Made by a program: the position numbers and the translations under genes
Shown: positions 34,527-46,451 of the stretch, piece by piece
Numbering within the stretch: position 1 is the first letter of the stretch
How the letters are laid out: every line of letters begins with the position of its first letter
DNA from: Schizochytrium sp. TIO01
Taxonomy: Eukaryota; Sar; Bigyra; Thraustochytrida; Thraustochytriidae
DNA: 64,000 bases
Direction of reading: 5' to 3'
Assembly (NCBI GenBank): GCA_004764695.1
Contig: SMSO01000014.1
Coordinates: forward strand, 1,005,148 to 1,069,147
The notes under the pieces: generated by a model
Databases searched by the model: none
What the model saw: only the letters and a program-made list of their open reading frames with translations
What the model was told of the DNA's origin: nothing

Positions 34527-37200
34527 GAATTGCAACAACAATTACAGCAAGAAGAGGAGAGGAGTCTGGCCGGAGAGAGAGAAAGCAAGATTATCATGAA
34601 TTTTACGAATTTTGCGATTCCATCGCGTAAAGCATGCGGAAGTGTGAACCGAAAGGGCCGCCGAGGTCAGGCCCCGTAGGAGGGGACGGCTTCGACTTGG
34701 CCCTCTGAGACTGCGAGCCAGCGTGCATTGCGGACTACTGTGCCTTTCAGTGCTTGCTTTCCTCTAATCGACCGTCTGCAGAAGTAGCGGCGAAAAGGGC
34801 TGAAAAGAGCTGAAAAGGGTGAAAATCTATCTCACTGTGAAAGCGAGTCATTGGCGATTCATACTCTCGGCTGAGGAAGTACCTAAGAAGCGCAGGCGAA
34901 TTGATCGTTTGTTGGGCTATGAGGACGACCAAAGGCAGTTGCTTTATTTTTTTTTGTTACGTATATCAAAGCAGCCAACCAAGGAAATAAACGAATGAAT
35001 GAATTAATAAATGTATTAATTAATTAACAGAGAATGCAAGATTTGATGTTGTATGATACCAAGGATGGTGTGTGGATTTCAACAAGGAAGACCTCTTGGC
35101 AAGAGCTGGAACATACCCGTGTCCTAACGTGCAGACTGGCGCGCCTTGTGCACTGTACCATCACGTCGCAAAGAGCAAGCAAGCAAGCAAGCAAGCAAGC
35201 AAACAAGCAAGTAAGCGCCGCGAAGCACACATTTTACTTGAAGGAATGAAGAAGATTTTGCACACCACTATTGCCAATATGAAGGTTTAATGAAAAAGAA
35301 AGAAAGAAGAAAGAAAGAAAGAAAGAAAGAAAGGAAGAAGTGCTACCTTACGCAGCGTTACTGCGCTTAAGACCGTCTGATCGTCCTCATCGTGGTTAGG
35401 ATTCTTCGCTTTCTCTTCTAGTTAAGGTACCACCACTGTAATCGGCGGATGAACTCGCGCACTTGTACCGAGATCTCGTGTTCCAATCGATGCGTGCTTA
35501 ACTACGTTCACGCTTAGCAAGCACTCTCCTTTTTGAAGAGAAGAAAGAGCCTTTATTCTTTGCAATAAACTTCTAAGATAGCTAGCTACTATGCCCCCCT
35601 CCTATCCTTCCCTTGCCTTCTATTTTAATGTTAAATCCTCATTTCAAAATAAAATCACAGAAATAAAAAAGAGTAAGAAATCCTTCGGCGACAAAGATTG
35701 GAATTTTCCAAAGAAGAAAGAAAGAAAGAGGGGAAACAGAAAGAGAAAGCAAAAAAGAAAGATAGCAAAAAGAAAGATAGCAAAAAAGAAAGAACCTCAG
35801 TCTCCGTCTCACTGACACCCAAATACAGTTTGGCAACAGACAGACTGAGAGGGCGTCCAAAGATGAGCACTCGTGGCAAGAAAAGAAGAAAAAGAAGAAC
35901 GCGTTGCCTTCTTAACAGCTCGAATCAGAGCCATCGTAAGGGCCGACTAGAGGCTGAATGAATGGCTGACTTAGCGACGCAGTGAGTGAGGTCAGAGAGT
36001 GAGTAATGCGCCCTCTCTGTTTCTAGCCAAATGCTCTGCTCGTGCCATATACTCTAACTATACTTCGAGGAAAGAGTATCCCGACTGCACAGATGGAGCG
36101 CCCTTCTTCTCACCATCTCTAAAAGCTGGCCTTCTCGAGTAGGTAACCGCTACGGGGTGCTAGGCGGGCACTTGAATTTTATCTTGAAAACAAAGTGATC
36201 GATAAATCATCGTCATTCTTTGCTCATCTCTGGCTAGGCCTACGGATGATCGGCTCTATATGCTTCGAATGGCGTCTTGGATGTGCTCGTTTATTCGAGT
36301 CGGTCTCCGTGGTCTCTCGATGGGAGTGTCCCTCGCGCTTCCTTGGCGGCTCCTGTTTGTTATTCTAATTATTTATTTTATTTATTTATTTTGTTTCTTT
36401 AGAGAATTAAAAGTAGATAAATCCATGAACAACAATGTAGCAGGCTTTGAAAGCTTATTATATATGCAAAAGCGAGTGAAAAATAGGCGCAGCAGTTACT
36501 CTCTTTGATTGTAATTTGATGCAAGGCCTTTCTCTCGCCTTGCTGCGGCTTCTTCTTTCTCGTAACTTGACTGGCTGGCCTCACCTCGTGACAGCAGCGA
36601 GGAGCCTGGGCTCCTTCTTTCGTTGCTTTCCGGAGCCATTCGCTCATTCCAACTTAGAACGACATTTCCACAAGACCAAAATGATGGATGACCTGTTTCA
36701 CTTCTTCTATTCTGCTTCTTCTATTAATTTAAAAAAAAATACTATGAAAAATGTAATGTAAAATGTAAAATGTAAAATGTAGACAATGAATGAAGTGGCC
36801 TAGTCACAGCACTAAGTAGCCCCTACCACCTACCTACCTATCACCAGCTAGCAGAGCCTGCTTCCCCTCGTTGGATTCCGCATCGCCCCTCACTCTTAGC
36901 TGTATTCGCTATGGGTCAGCTATCAACAGGGAATCGAGGCACGGGTCCAGCCCCCTCTTTCCATGATGGAATTATTTAATTATTTATAATGAATGATATG
37001 ACACTAACCCAATTACTATTTTATTTTATCAGAGGAGACAGGCGGGACTAGGCCCCAAAGCTAATTACAACTACTGTGAATGAAAACAAACAACAAATAA
37101 AAGGAATTCCTACCTTCTTTCTACCCGCTAAGCGGGATTAAGAACTTAGAATTGGAAACTTTAGGGACTCACTCACTCACTATTCTTATGAGTTCGAAGA
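32184..37200. other. Gene desert, mixed microsatellites
   Basis: Includes AT-rich TTATAAA repeats (about 32440-32490), (AAAGGAAAGT)n at about 34060-34125, (CTAG)n near 34275-34292, (AACA)n at about 34473-34526 (CAA trinucleotide), (AAGC)n at about 35175-35210, (AAAG)n at about 35295-35330, and (AAATGT)n at about 36752-36780. No supported gene. Confidence 0.55.
34473..34526. repeat. (CAA)n trinucleotide array
   Basis: About 17 CAA copies with one CAG interruption near 34483. It would encode poly-Asn, poly-Thr or poly-Gln depending on frame, which explains the odd frames here. Confidence 0.92.
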
Positions 37201-37310
37201 GGGCACAACCAACCAACCAACCAACCAACCACTGTGATCCATCGATTCGATTGATTCGATCGATCGATTGATTGATTGACTGATTGATTGATTGATTGAA
37301 ACTCCGAACT
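37201..37310. repeat. (CCAA)n and (GATT)n runs
   Basis: About six CCAA copies (37208-37231), then a GATTCGATC transition, then GATT copies (to about 37299). GATT-like words on the plus strand change from ATTCGATTGATTC to ATTGATTG. Confidence 0.85.
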
Positions 37311-37455
37311 TGAAAGCTGCTGACGAATCCAATCTTCTTTCGCAGCCTTCGAAGCCTTCGTGAGAAAGCACGAAATGCATGCGCCTCATCGAGCTTCCTC
37401 AGCCCTCTTTCCCGGAGCAGCTTTCGGCTGACTCGGTCTCAATCACTCACCCAAT

Positions 37456-37548
37456 TTAACCTTTCTCTTTCTGCTTTCTCTTTCTGCTTTCTGCTTTCTG
37501 CTTTCTGCTTTCTGCTTTCTGCTTTCTCTTTCTGCTTTCTGCTTTGAG
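37456..37548. repeat. (TTTCTGC)n heptanucleotide array
   Basis: TTTCTGC units, about seven consecutive in the middle, alternating at both ends with TTTCTCTTTCTGC. The symmetrical arrangement suggests block duplication. Confidence 0.88.
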
Positions 37549-39106
37549 TGAGTGAGTGAGTTCTAATACACAGTGAAAGCAACAAAATAGAATATCATTC
37601 TATGCATGCATGCAAGCATGCATTCATGCAGCATAAGAAGTATAGGGCAAAGGAGCGTGAGTAGCACTGTCTAGACCAAGTCTAGCGCGTGGAAGGTGGC
37701 AAACGAAGCTACAACGAAGTGAGAGGGGTCCTGAGGCGCCTAATTTCAAGGCGAGGGCCGCTGTGCTTGCTTCTGCAGACCTGCCTGGCCCATCGATCGA
37801 TCCATGGGTTTGTGTGTGTGCCTGCGTGTGTGTTTGTGTGGAAGAGAGGGAGCGTGAGAAGGTAGGTACGTGGTCACTACTACGCTGCCTTTGGTCTACG
37901 GTTGCTTGGTTTCTTTGTAATTTTCATGATTTTCAACTTGTTTGCTCCCGTAAGTTCCCCTTTAGCTAGCTAACTAGCTAGATAAGCTAAGCTAAGCTAA
38001 GCTAAGCTAAGCTAAGTTCTGCTGCTCCTTTCCTTCTATTGCCTGTAATTGAAATCATTGAAAGCAGGTTTTAGATTCTCCAGTCTCCTTTGGACAACGA
38101 GGGCGATTTGAACCTCCTCGACCACTCTGTCGTAGGGAAATAAGTAGGAAGATAAGCAGGCGACTAGACTAGGCACCTGGTAGCACCTGCTTAGTAGGTA
38201 CCTAGGTGCCTACCTACCTACCTGTACTTACTTACTCACTTACTTACTCACTCACTTACTTACTCACTCGCCTTTTGAAAATCTGAAGCAAGAAATCCAA
38301 AAGAAAACCAACTTCTTCTTTGTTTTTGTTTCTTTGTTTGTTTGTTTGTTTGTTGTTGTTTGGGGGGTTGTTGCCTAGGACCCACCTAACAGGCGCCTAG
38401 CGCACCGGGTCTTCGTATAGGCGCGAAGCTGATGTGCCAGAATAAGAAGGACGAGCATCGAAGAGGAAAGAACGCAAAGGGAAACAATGGAAAGCTTGCT
38501 TGCATTGACTCCGTATGAATTGACAGCACAGGAGTTGCTGATGTCACCGTCATCATCGCAGCGCCGCCAACCTCGGTCCTCCGATTCGTTGGGAGGGAGG
38601 TTACAGCTTTTGTAAATTGCAAATGCCAGTAAGTTTCTATCTGCCGTTGTGCAAAGAAACAATTTGCAACCCCAAATCCACGAACCACTTCAAGCTCATC
38701 CTCTTCATGCGTGATGTAACACCCACCTGCATTTCCAAACGGACAAAGCCATAACCCAACGAAATACAAACCATACCATCGAAGCTCTCGTTGGCGTGCT
38801 CTGTAATGAATGAATGAATATTCATGAATATCCAGTTTCCTCGACGCTTTTTCCACGCAGAGAGAGACAGAACCTTTTCCAAAATGTTTGACATGAAGCA
38901 AAATACATTGACTGCAGCCGCAGCGACCAATCATGAAAAGGCCCACAAAGATACAATACTTAGGCCCCTTTCTCTCTGCGCTGGATAGCACAAGAACGAA
39001 CACACTCTCTCTCGTGCCGTCATATTCACCTCTATTCAATTCACTCCATTGAGCCATCATTCATGCCCCTAGCTAGCTAGCGAGTTAGCTAGCCAGGCCG
39101 CTAAGC

Positions 39107-39144
<38 letters not shown>

Positions 39145-39152
39145 GAGATAGA

Positions 39153-39184
<32 letters not shown>

Positions 39185-41299
39185 TTGAAACCACAAAACT
39201 CTCTAAACCAGGACTCAGGGAAAGGAAGGAGGTCTTCCTTCCTGCGTTTGGGCTGAAGAAGATCAAGAAACAAAAAACGATTGGCGCTCGCTGAGAGCTG
39301 CTTGGGTGTCTGCACGTAAGTCAGTCAGTCAGTCAGTCAGTTAGAGCGCCATCGTTCCACTGCATTGGCTGCAGTCTGGTGGGTAAGATCGTGCAGCATC
39401 TGCAAACTTATTGCATCATGTCTATAAATGTACTTTGGGCGCCTCTCGTTGCTAATAGGATGCATGCAGCTCATTCCCCTGGAGTGCTAGGCCCCGCTAG
39501 CGGTAACGGTAGGCTACTATGGGTTCTACTGGTACGAAAAGAAAAAAAATGAACCAAAGAGAAGAAAGACGTTTCCCTGCATTTTGAGTGCGATGTTTTC
39601 TCATAGCAAGCAAGGGGTAAATCTTTGGGCAAACGCCCAGTTCAACGAGAAGAGACCGTATTGTGCCAGGAATAGGACTCGCGTGGTGCCTACTCAGTCG
39701 ACGAGGTAGTTTATTCTCAGTGTGCCGATCGATAAAGGTCTCGCGTGGCCAGTTTTGTTCTTTGGAGAAGAACAGGTGTAAATAAAATGAAATGAAAAGC
39801 GGCTGCGAATGGAAAGATGACTTGTTTAGAGAACCGTGACGAATAGAAACAGGAAGATAGTGGGCTTTAAGAGGTTTACCACTTTTTTTTTCTTCATATG
39901 TGCAAACCAAAGGATAGAACTTCCAATTGATGTATTTACTGATCTCTTTTTTCTTCCCTTTCGTTTCTTATCGTTTCTTATCGTTTCTTGACTTGTTTTT
40001 AAATGAAATAATAGTATTCTCCAAATTATTTAAAATTGAAAAAGGAACTTATAGAGACTTCGTCTGCTTATTTATTATAAATGTAGATTTAAATCATTTC
40101 TTTTATCTAGTTTTTAATTTAAAATAAAGGTTACAAGAAGGAGGCCTTAGGCCAACCTTATCGAGGCCTAGGGACAACAAGTTCAACTTCTGCCCCATGC
40201 AAGTTAGCACTTTCAGTACTCTGCGCAGTAGTAGCCTCGCTTTAGTAGTTCATTCTTAGAATAAATCGAGCTCGTTCTGGTACTAAACAGAACCTAGGCA
40301 TCTTAAATCAAAGCTTTAAAGGAAGCTAGGTACATCTAGTTACTTACCTACCTGACAATCTTTTTGTATTTAAAGTGGAACCAAACATGTAAGAGTATAT
40401 CCGGTTTTAAAGTGAACTAAACTAAAAGCGGTTTGTACATTTAATTAATTATTTCATGCATTCATTCATTCATTCATAATTCATAATAATTCATAATAAT
40501 TCAATCAACACATTCGAAGAAGATTGCAATCAAAGCCTCTGACTCCGTTGCTCTTCGCGAGATGGACAAGCCACGCCCAGCGACTCTGCGCTGCGCCGAC
40601 CCACGGACGCCCCACGAAGCCGCCAAGCTCGTCTGAAGCTGACTAAGCAGCTAGCTGTCCACGAACGGTGAGGGCAAAGCAGCAGAGCAAGAAGAGCGGT
40701 CGACGCATCGAGAGCTCCAGGAGAGACGAAAGAAGCGAAAGAAAGCCCGGAGAAGGCTCCTCCGCCCGCGCTTGCTTGCTTGATTGCTTGCTTGCATGCT
40801 TGCTAGAGGCGAGGTAGGAGGCAGGCAGAGCGTAGCGAAGGGCCGCGCAGCGTGCAGCGCAGCGCGGCAAGGCAGAGCGGAGCGTCCGAGGATCCTCGCG
40901 TCCTCAAGTTCTTCGCTCCTCGCTTTCCTCTGATTCCTCGTGTTCTTCTTCCTCGTCTCTTTAAATTAAAACTTATTGCTGTTGTTATTGTTGTTATAAT
41001 TTATTTATTTTAGTTTGATTTGATTTTGTGATGATTCTTCTTTCTCTCTCCACTGTTCGTTTGTTCGTTCCACTTCCCCTTTTCTTTCTTTTTTCCACCA
41101 CCGTTTATTTAGTCAAAGCAAATCTGCACTTCTTCTCTTTCTTTGTCTCTACTCATTCTTTGACTGCCTTTTCTGCTCTTTTTCCTTTTCGAAGCACGTT
41201 CGTTCACTGCCTTCTTCACGAAATGAAAAGAAGTCTGGTCAAGAAATAGAAGAGACAAATCCTCACCAGAATATCGAAAGGCAAACAGACCAACCTCCC
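37549..41299. other. Gene desert, mixed microsatellites
   Basis: Contains (TAAGC)n at about 37985-38017, CTTACTTACTCA repeats at about 38225-38270, (TTTG)n at about 38332-38356, (GATA)n at 39106-39184 and (AGTC)n at about 39316-39342. A 224-codon minus-strand frame with an ATG start (38386-39060) overlaps no microsatellite, but it has no recognisable domain. Confidence 0.5.
39106..39184. repeat. (GATA)n passing into (GA)n
   Basis: About nine perfect GATA copies, then GATAGAGA alternation, then GA dinucleotides. Confidence 0.92.
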
Positions 41300-41421
41300 A
41301 ACAAACAAACAAACAAACAAACAAACAAACAAACAAACAAACAGACAAACAAACAAACAAACATGCAAACCAACAAGCAAATAAACAAACAAACAAACAA
41401 ACAAACAAACAAGCAAATAAA
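41300..41421. repeat. (AAAC)n tetranucleotide array, interrupted
   Basis: About 122 bases of CAAA units with scattered substitutions (CAGA, CATG, CAAG, AAATA). It belongs to the same motif family as the larger arrays at 42.7-43.4 kb and about 43.92-44.0 kb. Confidence 0.92.
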
Positions 41422-41942
41422 TAATTACTTAAACAAGCAAGCGAAAGAACGAGCAGGTGCCCAATAAGGGAATTAGGCTCCTCCTCTGCCACATCGCGTG
41501 TGTCCTTGCTGCAGATCTCTCTGGTCGAGTTCTCCTCCTATCTCGAGCTAGCTGTCTCAACAAATAGAAAGCCAAAACTTTCCTTTCTTTTAACCTTTTG
41601 TAAAGAACAATTTATACATATATATATGCATGTGTAGTGCAATATAAAGCGATAAAGATGGAGAAAGAAAGAGGGCAGGGAATGAATCGATCATAGAGCG
41701 AATCGAGTCTCAATCATCATCATCATCATTCATTCATTCATTCATTCATTCATTCATTCATTCTGTGAGCCGAATAAAGCTCATCTGATCAAAGAAAGAT
41801 ACATACAGAGAAGAGGGAAATAAATAGGCCCTTCAATGCATTGCATTCTATGCGTGTTCGCGCCATTCATTATAAAGCGGTCACAGTCGATCGAAGATGA
41901 GTTGAGTTGAGTTGAGTTGATCGGCCAATGAATGAATGAATG

Positions 41943-41975
<33 letters not shown>

Positions 41976-42166
41976 CGAGACCGACGAAGCCCTTCCGTCG
42001 TTCGCTCCTCCCCCGAAAGGGGAGCGGGAGCAAGCGCCGCAGGGCCCCGACCCGCGCCTCCTCGAGAAGCCTGAAGCGTCCCGTCGCCGCAGAGGGAGCG
42101 CAGAAAGAGGTCCACGAGGAGAGAGGAGCGACAGAGCAGCAGCAGCAGCAGAAGAGCTCGCTGAGG

Positions 42167-42198
<32 letters not shown>

Positions 42199-42663
42199 GT
42201 TGCTTTCTCTTTCTGTTTATGTTTATGTTTATGTTTATGTGTCTCTCTATTTGTGGTAATAAGAAGCAGAGGAGGCGTACAGGGCCGCAGCCGTGGTGGT
42301 TCCCTTTGGATTCCTCTGGAGGGAAGAGTAGGAGTGCGTTAGGGGCCAGTTAGGGAAATATAGGCAGGGTCTCTCTGTTAGTTTGTTTAATTGCTTGTTT
42401 GTTTGATTGATTGATTGATTGATTGTATTTGTATGTTCGTTTGTATGTTGATAGATTGATAGATTGGTTGACTATTGCTTTGGGACGCTGTTGAAGTCGA
42501 AAAGGAGAGGGAGAGAAGCTCTATGAGGTCTGATTAATCGCACGTACGGACGTAGAGAGGCACGTAGAGAGACCCATGCACAGAGAGAGACACAGAGGAA
42601 TAGATAGATATATAGGTAGATAGATGGGTACGTTCGTCTGTCTGAGCTGGGACGGCGCTGGCT
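41422..42663. other. Gene desert with ATTC, AATC, TTTC and TTTATG runs
   Basis: (CATT)n at about 41722-41762, (GAGTT)n at about 41899-41919, (AATG)n and (AATC)n at about 41928-41975, (TTTC)n at about 42167-42197, (TTTATG)n at about 42216-42240 and (GATT)n at about 42402-42424. No supported gene. Confidence 0.6.
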
Positions 42664-43040
42664 GTTTGCTTGTTTGTTTATTTGTTTATTTGTTTGTTTA
42701 TTTGTTTATTTGTTTGTTTATTTGTTTATTTGTTTGTTTATTTGTTTATTTGTTTGTTTATTTGTTTATTTGTTTGTTTATTTGTTTATTTGTTTGTTTG
42801 TTTGTTTATTTGTTTGTTTATTTGTTTATTTGTTTGTTTATTTGTTTATTTGTTTGTTTATTTGTTTATTTGTTTGTTTATTTGTTTATTTGTTTGTTTA
42901 TTTGTTTATTTGTTTGTTTATTTGTTTGTTTATTTGTTTGTTTATTTGTTTATTTGTTTGTTTATTTGTTTATTTGTTTGTTTATTTGTTTATTTGTTTG
43001 TTTATTTGTTTATTTGTTTGTTGGTTTGTTTATTTGTTTA
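42664..43040. repeat. 20-bp-period TTTG/TTTA minisatellite
   Basis: About 375 bases of T-rich tetramers. TTTG and TTTA alternate in a fixed order that repeats every 20 bases (TGTTTGTTTATTTGTTTATT), with one TTTG-for-TTTA variant near 42795 and a phase change near 42920. The period is coprime with three codons in a way that keeps all plus frames open, giving spurious LFVCLFVYLF-type proteins. Confidence 0.94.
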
Positions 43041-43160
43041 TGGGTGCTTTTGTTTGCTTGTTGGTCCTTTAGAGTGCTTGTAAGTGATAGTAAATCGATC
43101 GGTTTCTGCGAAGGCGGCCCAAAAATGAAAGGAAGGAAAACATCATTTACTGCTCCTGGT

Positions 43161-43414
43161 CAAACAAACAAACAAACAAACAAACAAACAAACAAACAAA
43201 CAAACAAACAAACAAACAAACAAACAAACAAACAAACAAACAAACAAACAAACAAACAAACAAACAAACAAACAAACAAACAAACAAACAAACAAACAAA
43301 CAAACAAACAAACAAACAAACAAACAAACAAACAAACAAACAAACAAACAAACAAACAAACAAACAAACAAACAAACAAACAAACAAACAAACAAACAAA
43401 CAAACAAACAAACA
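43161..43414. repeat. Uninterrupted (CAAA)63 array
   Basis: 254 bases of pure CAAA without a single substitution. It is the longest perfect microsatellite of the window. It sits about 120 bases from the TTTG/TTTA minisatellite and in inverted orientation to it, and encodes spurious TNKQ repeats. Confidence 0.97.
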
Positions 43415-44747
43415 GACAAGGCCATCTCAAGAGACGGAAAAGGTGAGACTGCGATTCAATTCAGTCAGTGAAGTGAAATTGTAAACAGGTAACTTCATAA
43501 TATCTATCCTGATTCTTCGCCGCAAGGATTTCTAAGAACTGCACAAAAAAGAAGAAGAAAAACGATACGTTAGTTTGTTTGATTGTTTTGAAAAAAGAAC
43601 TTCATCAATGATTAAACTTTCAATAAAATAAAAAGAAAAGCAAGTGCATGGAATAAAAATAAATAAAGGAAGGAAGGAAGGGAAGTGAGCACTTCCTTCC
43701 TTCTCAATCAATTGATTCTCGAACATCGATAATAAGTCGGGAAAGAAATAAACCAATCGATTATAAAATTGACTTTTCATTACCCAAGACCTCCTCCGCC
43801 TCCAGCGTCGCCCTTTCCGGACTCTTCACACTGGCTGAAGAAGACGCTTAGTGAGTCTTTAGATGCGCATTTTGCTTGGAATCGCGAGCGATTGATCGCC
43901 GATTGATTCCACTGTGGAAATAAACAAACAACCAAATAAATAAATAAACAAGAAACAAACAAAAAAAATAAAAAATAAACAAACAAACAAACAAAGCAGA
44001 AAGAAAGGAAGGAAGAAAGGAAAGAAACGCCAAGGAGACGAGTAGCAAGTTTCTAGAGAGGGCAGAAGAGTAGAGGCTTTTGTTGGCATGTTCCAGAGTT
44101 GACTTGCTTAGGCTCAATTAGCTGTTTGATAAAGTTTTTCTTCTTATCGTTTCTTTTTAAAGTCTGAGTGGTTTGGACCCAACTCATTGATTCATATATT
44201 CTTACCGTAACAAAAGGACTCCGTGACGAGCGAGAGGACTTCTTTTAGTCAGGTATTGAAAGCAAAAGAGTTTTTGGTTTTCTCTCTCTCTTTCTTCTTT
44301 ACTTAAAAAGAATACGTATATATATATATGCATGGAAGAGTGAAAGAAAAGAGAATCGACATTGGAATTGAAAAGGGAGCAAAACCTTTATTAATAGGGA
44401 AGGCCTCGGTCTTGGTCTCGGAGGTCACAGATTGACGGGGTAAGAGACACGGCGTAGAGACAAACAGACCAGCAACGTAGAGCTGACAGTCAGTGCCTAG
44501 TGCAAGAGAAAGCATCGAGAAGAAGAAGCAAAGGAATAGTTCAGATCCAGGAAGCAAACAAGAAGTGGCAAAGAGCGTACGTGGCTTCTCTCTGTTTCTT
44601 CTTTCTTTGTTTCTCTGTTTCCTGTTCACCGCAGAAGAACTCCAAGCCGCGAGAGCATCCAAAACCAAAAAGCAATCGAAGAACCTTCGACCCGCAATCT
44701 CGTTGAATAATCAGACACCAAATAAATAATATAATACAGCAAGCACA
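43415..44747. other. End of the gene desert and upstream region of the AP2 gene
   Basis: Contains a broken CAAA/TAAA run (about 43917-43996), an AT run near 44315-44330, and the 5' flank of the AP2 gene. A TATAATACAG just before the AP2 start (about 44729-44738) resembles a splice acceptor, so a 5' untranslated intron is possible. Confidence 0.5.
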
Positions 44748-46451
44748 ATGGGCGACTCTTATGTTGACTGTACGTCTGCAGAGCCTTTACCGTACTCCGG
44801 CTTTGAAGCAACAACCACATCATTGAATGCAGACTTCGAGAGCTTTGAGAACTTCATGGATGATGATAATGGCTACGGCTGCAATAACTTTCAAGTCCAG
44901 CGTCACAACTCATCAGCAACTGATGTCTCAATGGCAGCATACGGTGAGGAGCAAGCATGGAACTCATGGGAAAACCAACAAAACAACTACTATCAAAAGC
45001 CAGCCTATCAGGACCAGTACTACGCGAACCAACATCCTTCAAGCATGGACTACCGCCAGACATCAATCCCACCAATGCCGCAGTATGACCAAGGCTACTA
45101 CGGCAATAATGGTGACTTTAGATACCACGGACCTGACGCCAATTTTGTTTCAGGAAACGGCTCATACGAACAAGCAGATTTCGAATTCGGCGTTGAACAG
45201 GAACAACAACTCACACATGGCTATGCGCCAAGAGATCCTTTGACTCGCTCAGCATCATCAAGCACAGCTTCAAATACCTCAATGAATGATCGCAGGGTCA
45301 ACCGCGATTTAAGCATTGCATCAGATGAAACCACCATGACCACACCATCTGTCAATAAACAAGCAGCTCGTGCTCACTGGCAATCACATTCCGGTTATGA
45401 CGACGCAATGGAGCCTACAAATTATTACCCCAAGGAGAGAATTGTCCCTTACCCCGACCCACATCACACAGAGCCAGCCCACGCCGTCCGTAGAGACGCT
45501 TGGAACTGGAAACCATCCGCAAGTTACGAGGTCAGCGGTCCTGAACGAACCTCTAAAGCTAGTAGCATGAATGCGTATGGCCCTTCTGACTATGCACCAT
45601 CCTCGAACAACCCGAGCTATCCTGGCCTCGAGCTTCCTGTATACCCTGACGAAGCTGGTGCGGCCCCTTTCTCAGAGTACACTTCAGAGCTTCCGCGTGG
45701 TTCCCAGCAACGCTACCCACCAACGGCAATGCAAAATCGGAAACACCCAGGATTCGTTAGTGCAACTCAGCCTCGCTCCAACTTGCATCCCAAGGTTGTA
45801 GCCTCCGCTCTGCAAACAAAGAGCAGGCAGCCTAACCCTGCTGCTCAAGCTCACGACTCGGACCCTTCCAAGAGCACTCTGACGCACAAGAAGACCTTTC
45901 AACCATTGAGGCCCGCAAGCAGTGACAACAATTCTGTTGAGCCCGGCCCAGATAAGCTCGCCCAAGCTCCTTCTTTGAAGGAGAACAACCTGCCTTTACA
46001 GCCCAGTGGCATCAAGGATGTAGGACTCAAGTCTTCCAACCCTGCTACAAACACAAAGATCCAATCCTCCGCCACCGTCAAACCAGAGCGTCTTACAAAG
46101 CGAAAATCAACTGGAGAAACCATTCTTAGCCCACTCGGAAAACGCGGTGGTGGACAACGCACTAAGAATACCGACATCAAAGAACCGCTGTCAAAGAAAG
46201 CAAAAGAGCACAAGGGTGTCTCAATGTACCGTGGTGTCTCCTGGCACAAGCGTGACCGCCGTTGGCTCGCAAGACTCTGGGTCGATGGCAAAATTCGTTA
46301 TCTGGGAAGTTATTTTGATGAACATGAAGCAGCACTCGCTGTAGATCTGTGCGCTCTTAAAGAGTTTGGTAACTCCAGCGCACGCTTAAACTTTACACCG
46401 GAACAGCGTGAAAAGTTGATGAGCTCTGCTTCAAAGCTACCCCAATTGTAA
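44748..46451 (+). CDS. AP2/ERF-domain protein, probable DNA-binding transcription factor
   Basis: 567 residues in one open frame. A single AP2 domain lies near the C-terminus (489-549): it starts KGVSMYRGVSWHKRDRRW, has the YLGSYFDEHEAALAVDL core, and ends SARLNF. This is the classical three-strand-plus-helix AP2 fold that reads GC-rich DNA sites in plants. A basic stretch just before it (about 451-488, with KRKS, KRGGGQR, KKAKEHK) is a likely nuclear localisation signal. The first 450 or so residues are Gln/Asn/Tyr/Ser/Pro-rich, disordered, and typical of an activation region. There is no second AP2 domain or B3 domain. AP2 domains are best known from plants and, as ApiAP2, from apicomplexans; here the domain is close to the plant type in its YRGVS and AALAVD motifs. 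Target genes are unknown. The gene borders the desert, about 1.3 kb after the (CAAA)n array. Confidence 0.9.
   Translation: MGDSYVDCTSAEPLPYSGFEATTTSLNADFESFENFMDDDNGYGCNNFQVQRHNSSATDVSMAAYGEEQAWNSWENQQNNYYQKPAYQDQYYANQHPSSMDYRQTSIPPMPQYDQGYYGNNGDFRYHGPDANFVSGNGSYEQADFEFGVEQEQQLTHGYAPRDPLTRSASSSTASNTSMNDRRVNRDLSIASDETTMTTPSVNKQAARAHWQSHSGYDDAMEPTNYYPKERIVPYPDPHHTEPAHAVRRDAWNWKPSASYEVSGPERTSKASSMNAYGPSDYAPSSNNPSYPGLELPVYPDEAGAAPFSEYTSELPRGSQQRYPPTAMQNRKHPGFVSATQPRSNLHPKVVASALQTKSRQPNPAAQAHDSDPSKSTLTHKKTFQPLRPASSDNNSVEPGPDKLAQAPSLKENNLPLQPSGIKDVGLKSSNPATNTKIQSSATVKPERLTKRKSTGETILSPLGKRGGGQRTKNTDIKEPLSKKAKEHKGVSMYRGVSWHKRDRRWLARLWVDGKIRYLGSYFDEHEAALAVDLCALKEFGNSSARLNFTPEQREKLMSSASKLPQL

Noticed and set aside
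42624-43484. A 286-codon open frame (LFVCLFVYL... TNKQTNKQ)
   Set aside because: It is a translation of the TTTG/TTTA and CAAA arrays; the same region is open in several frames and on both strands.
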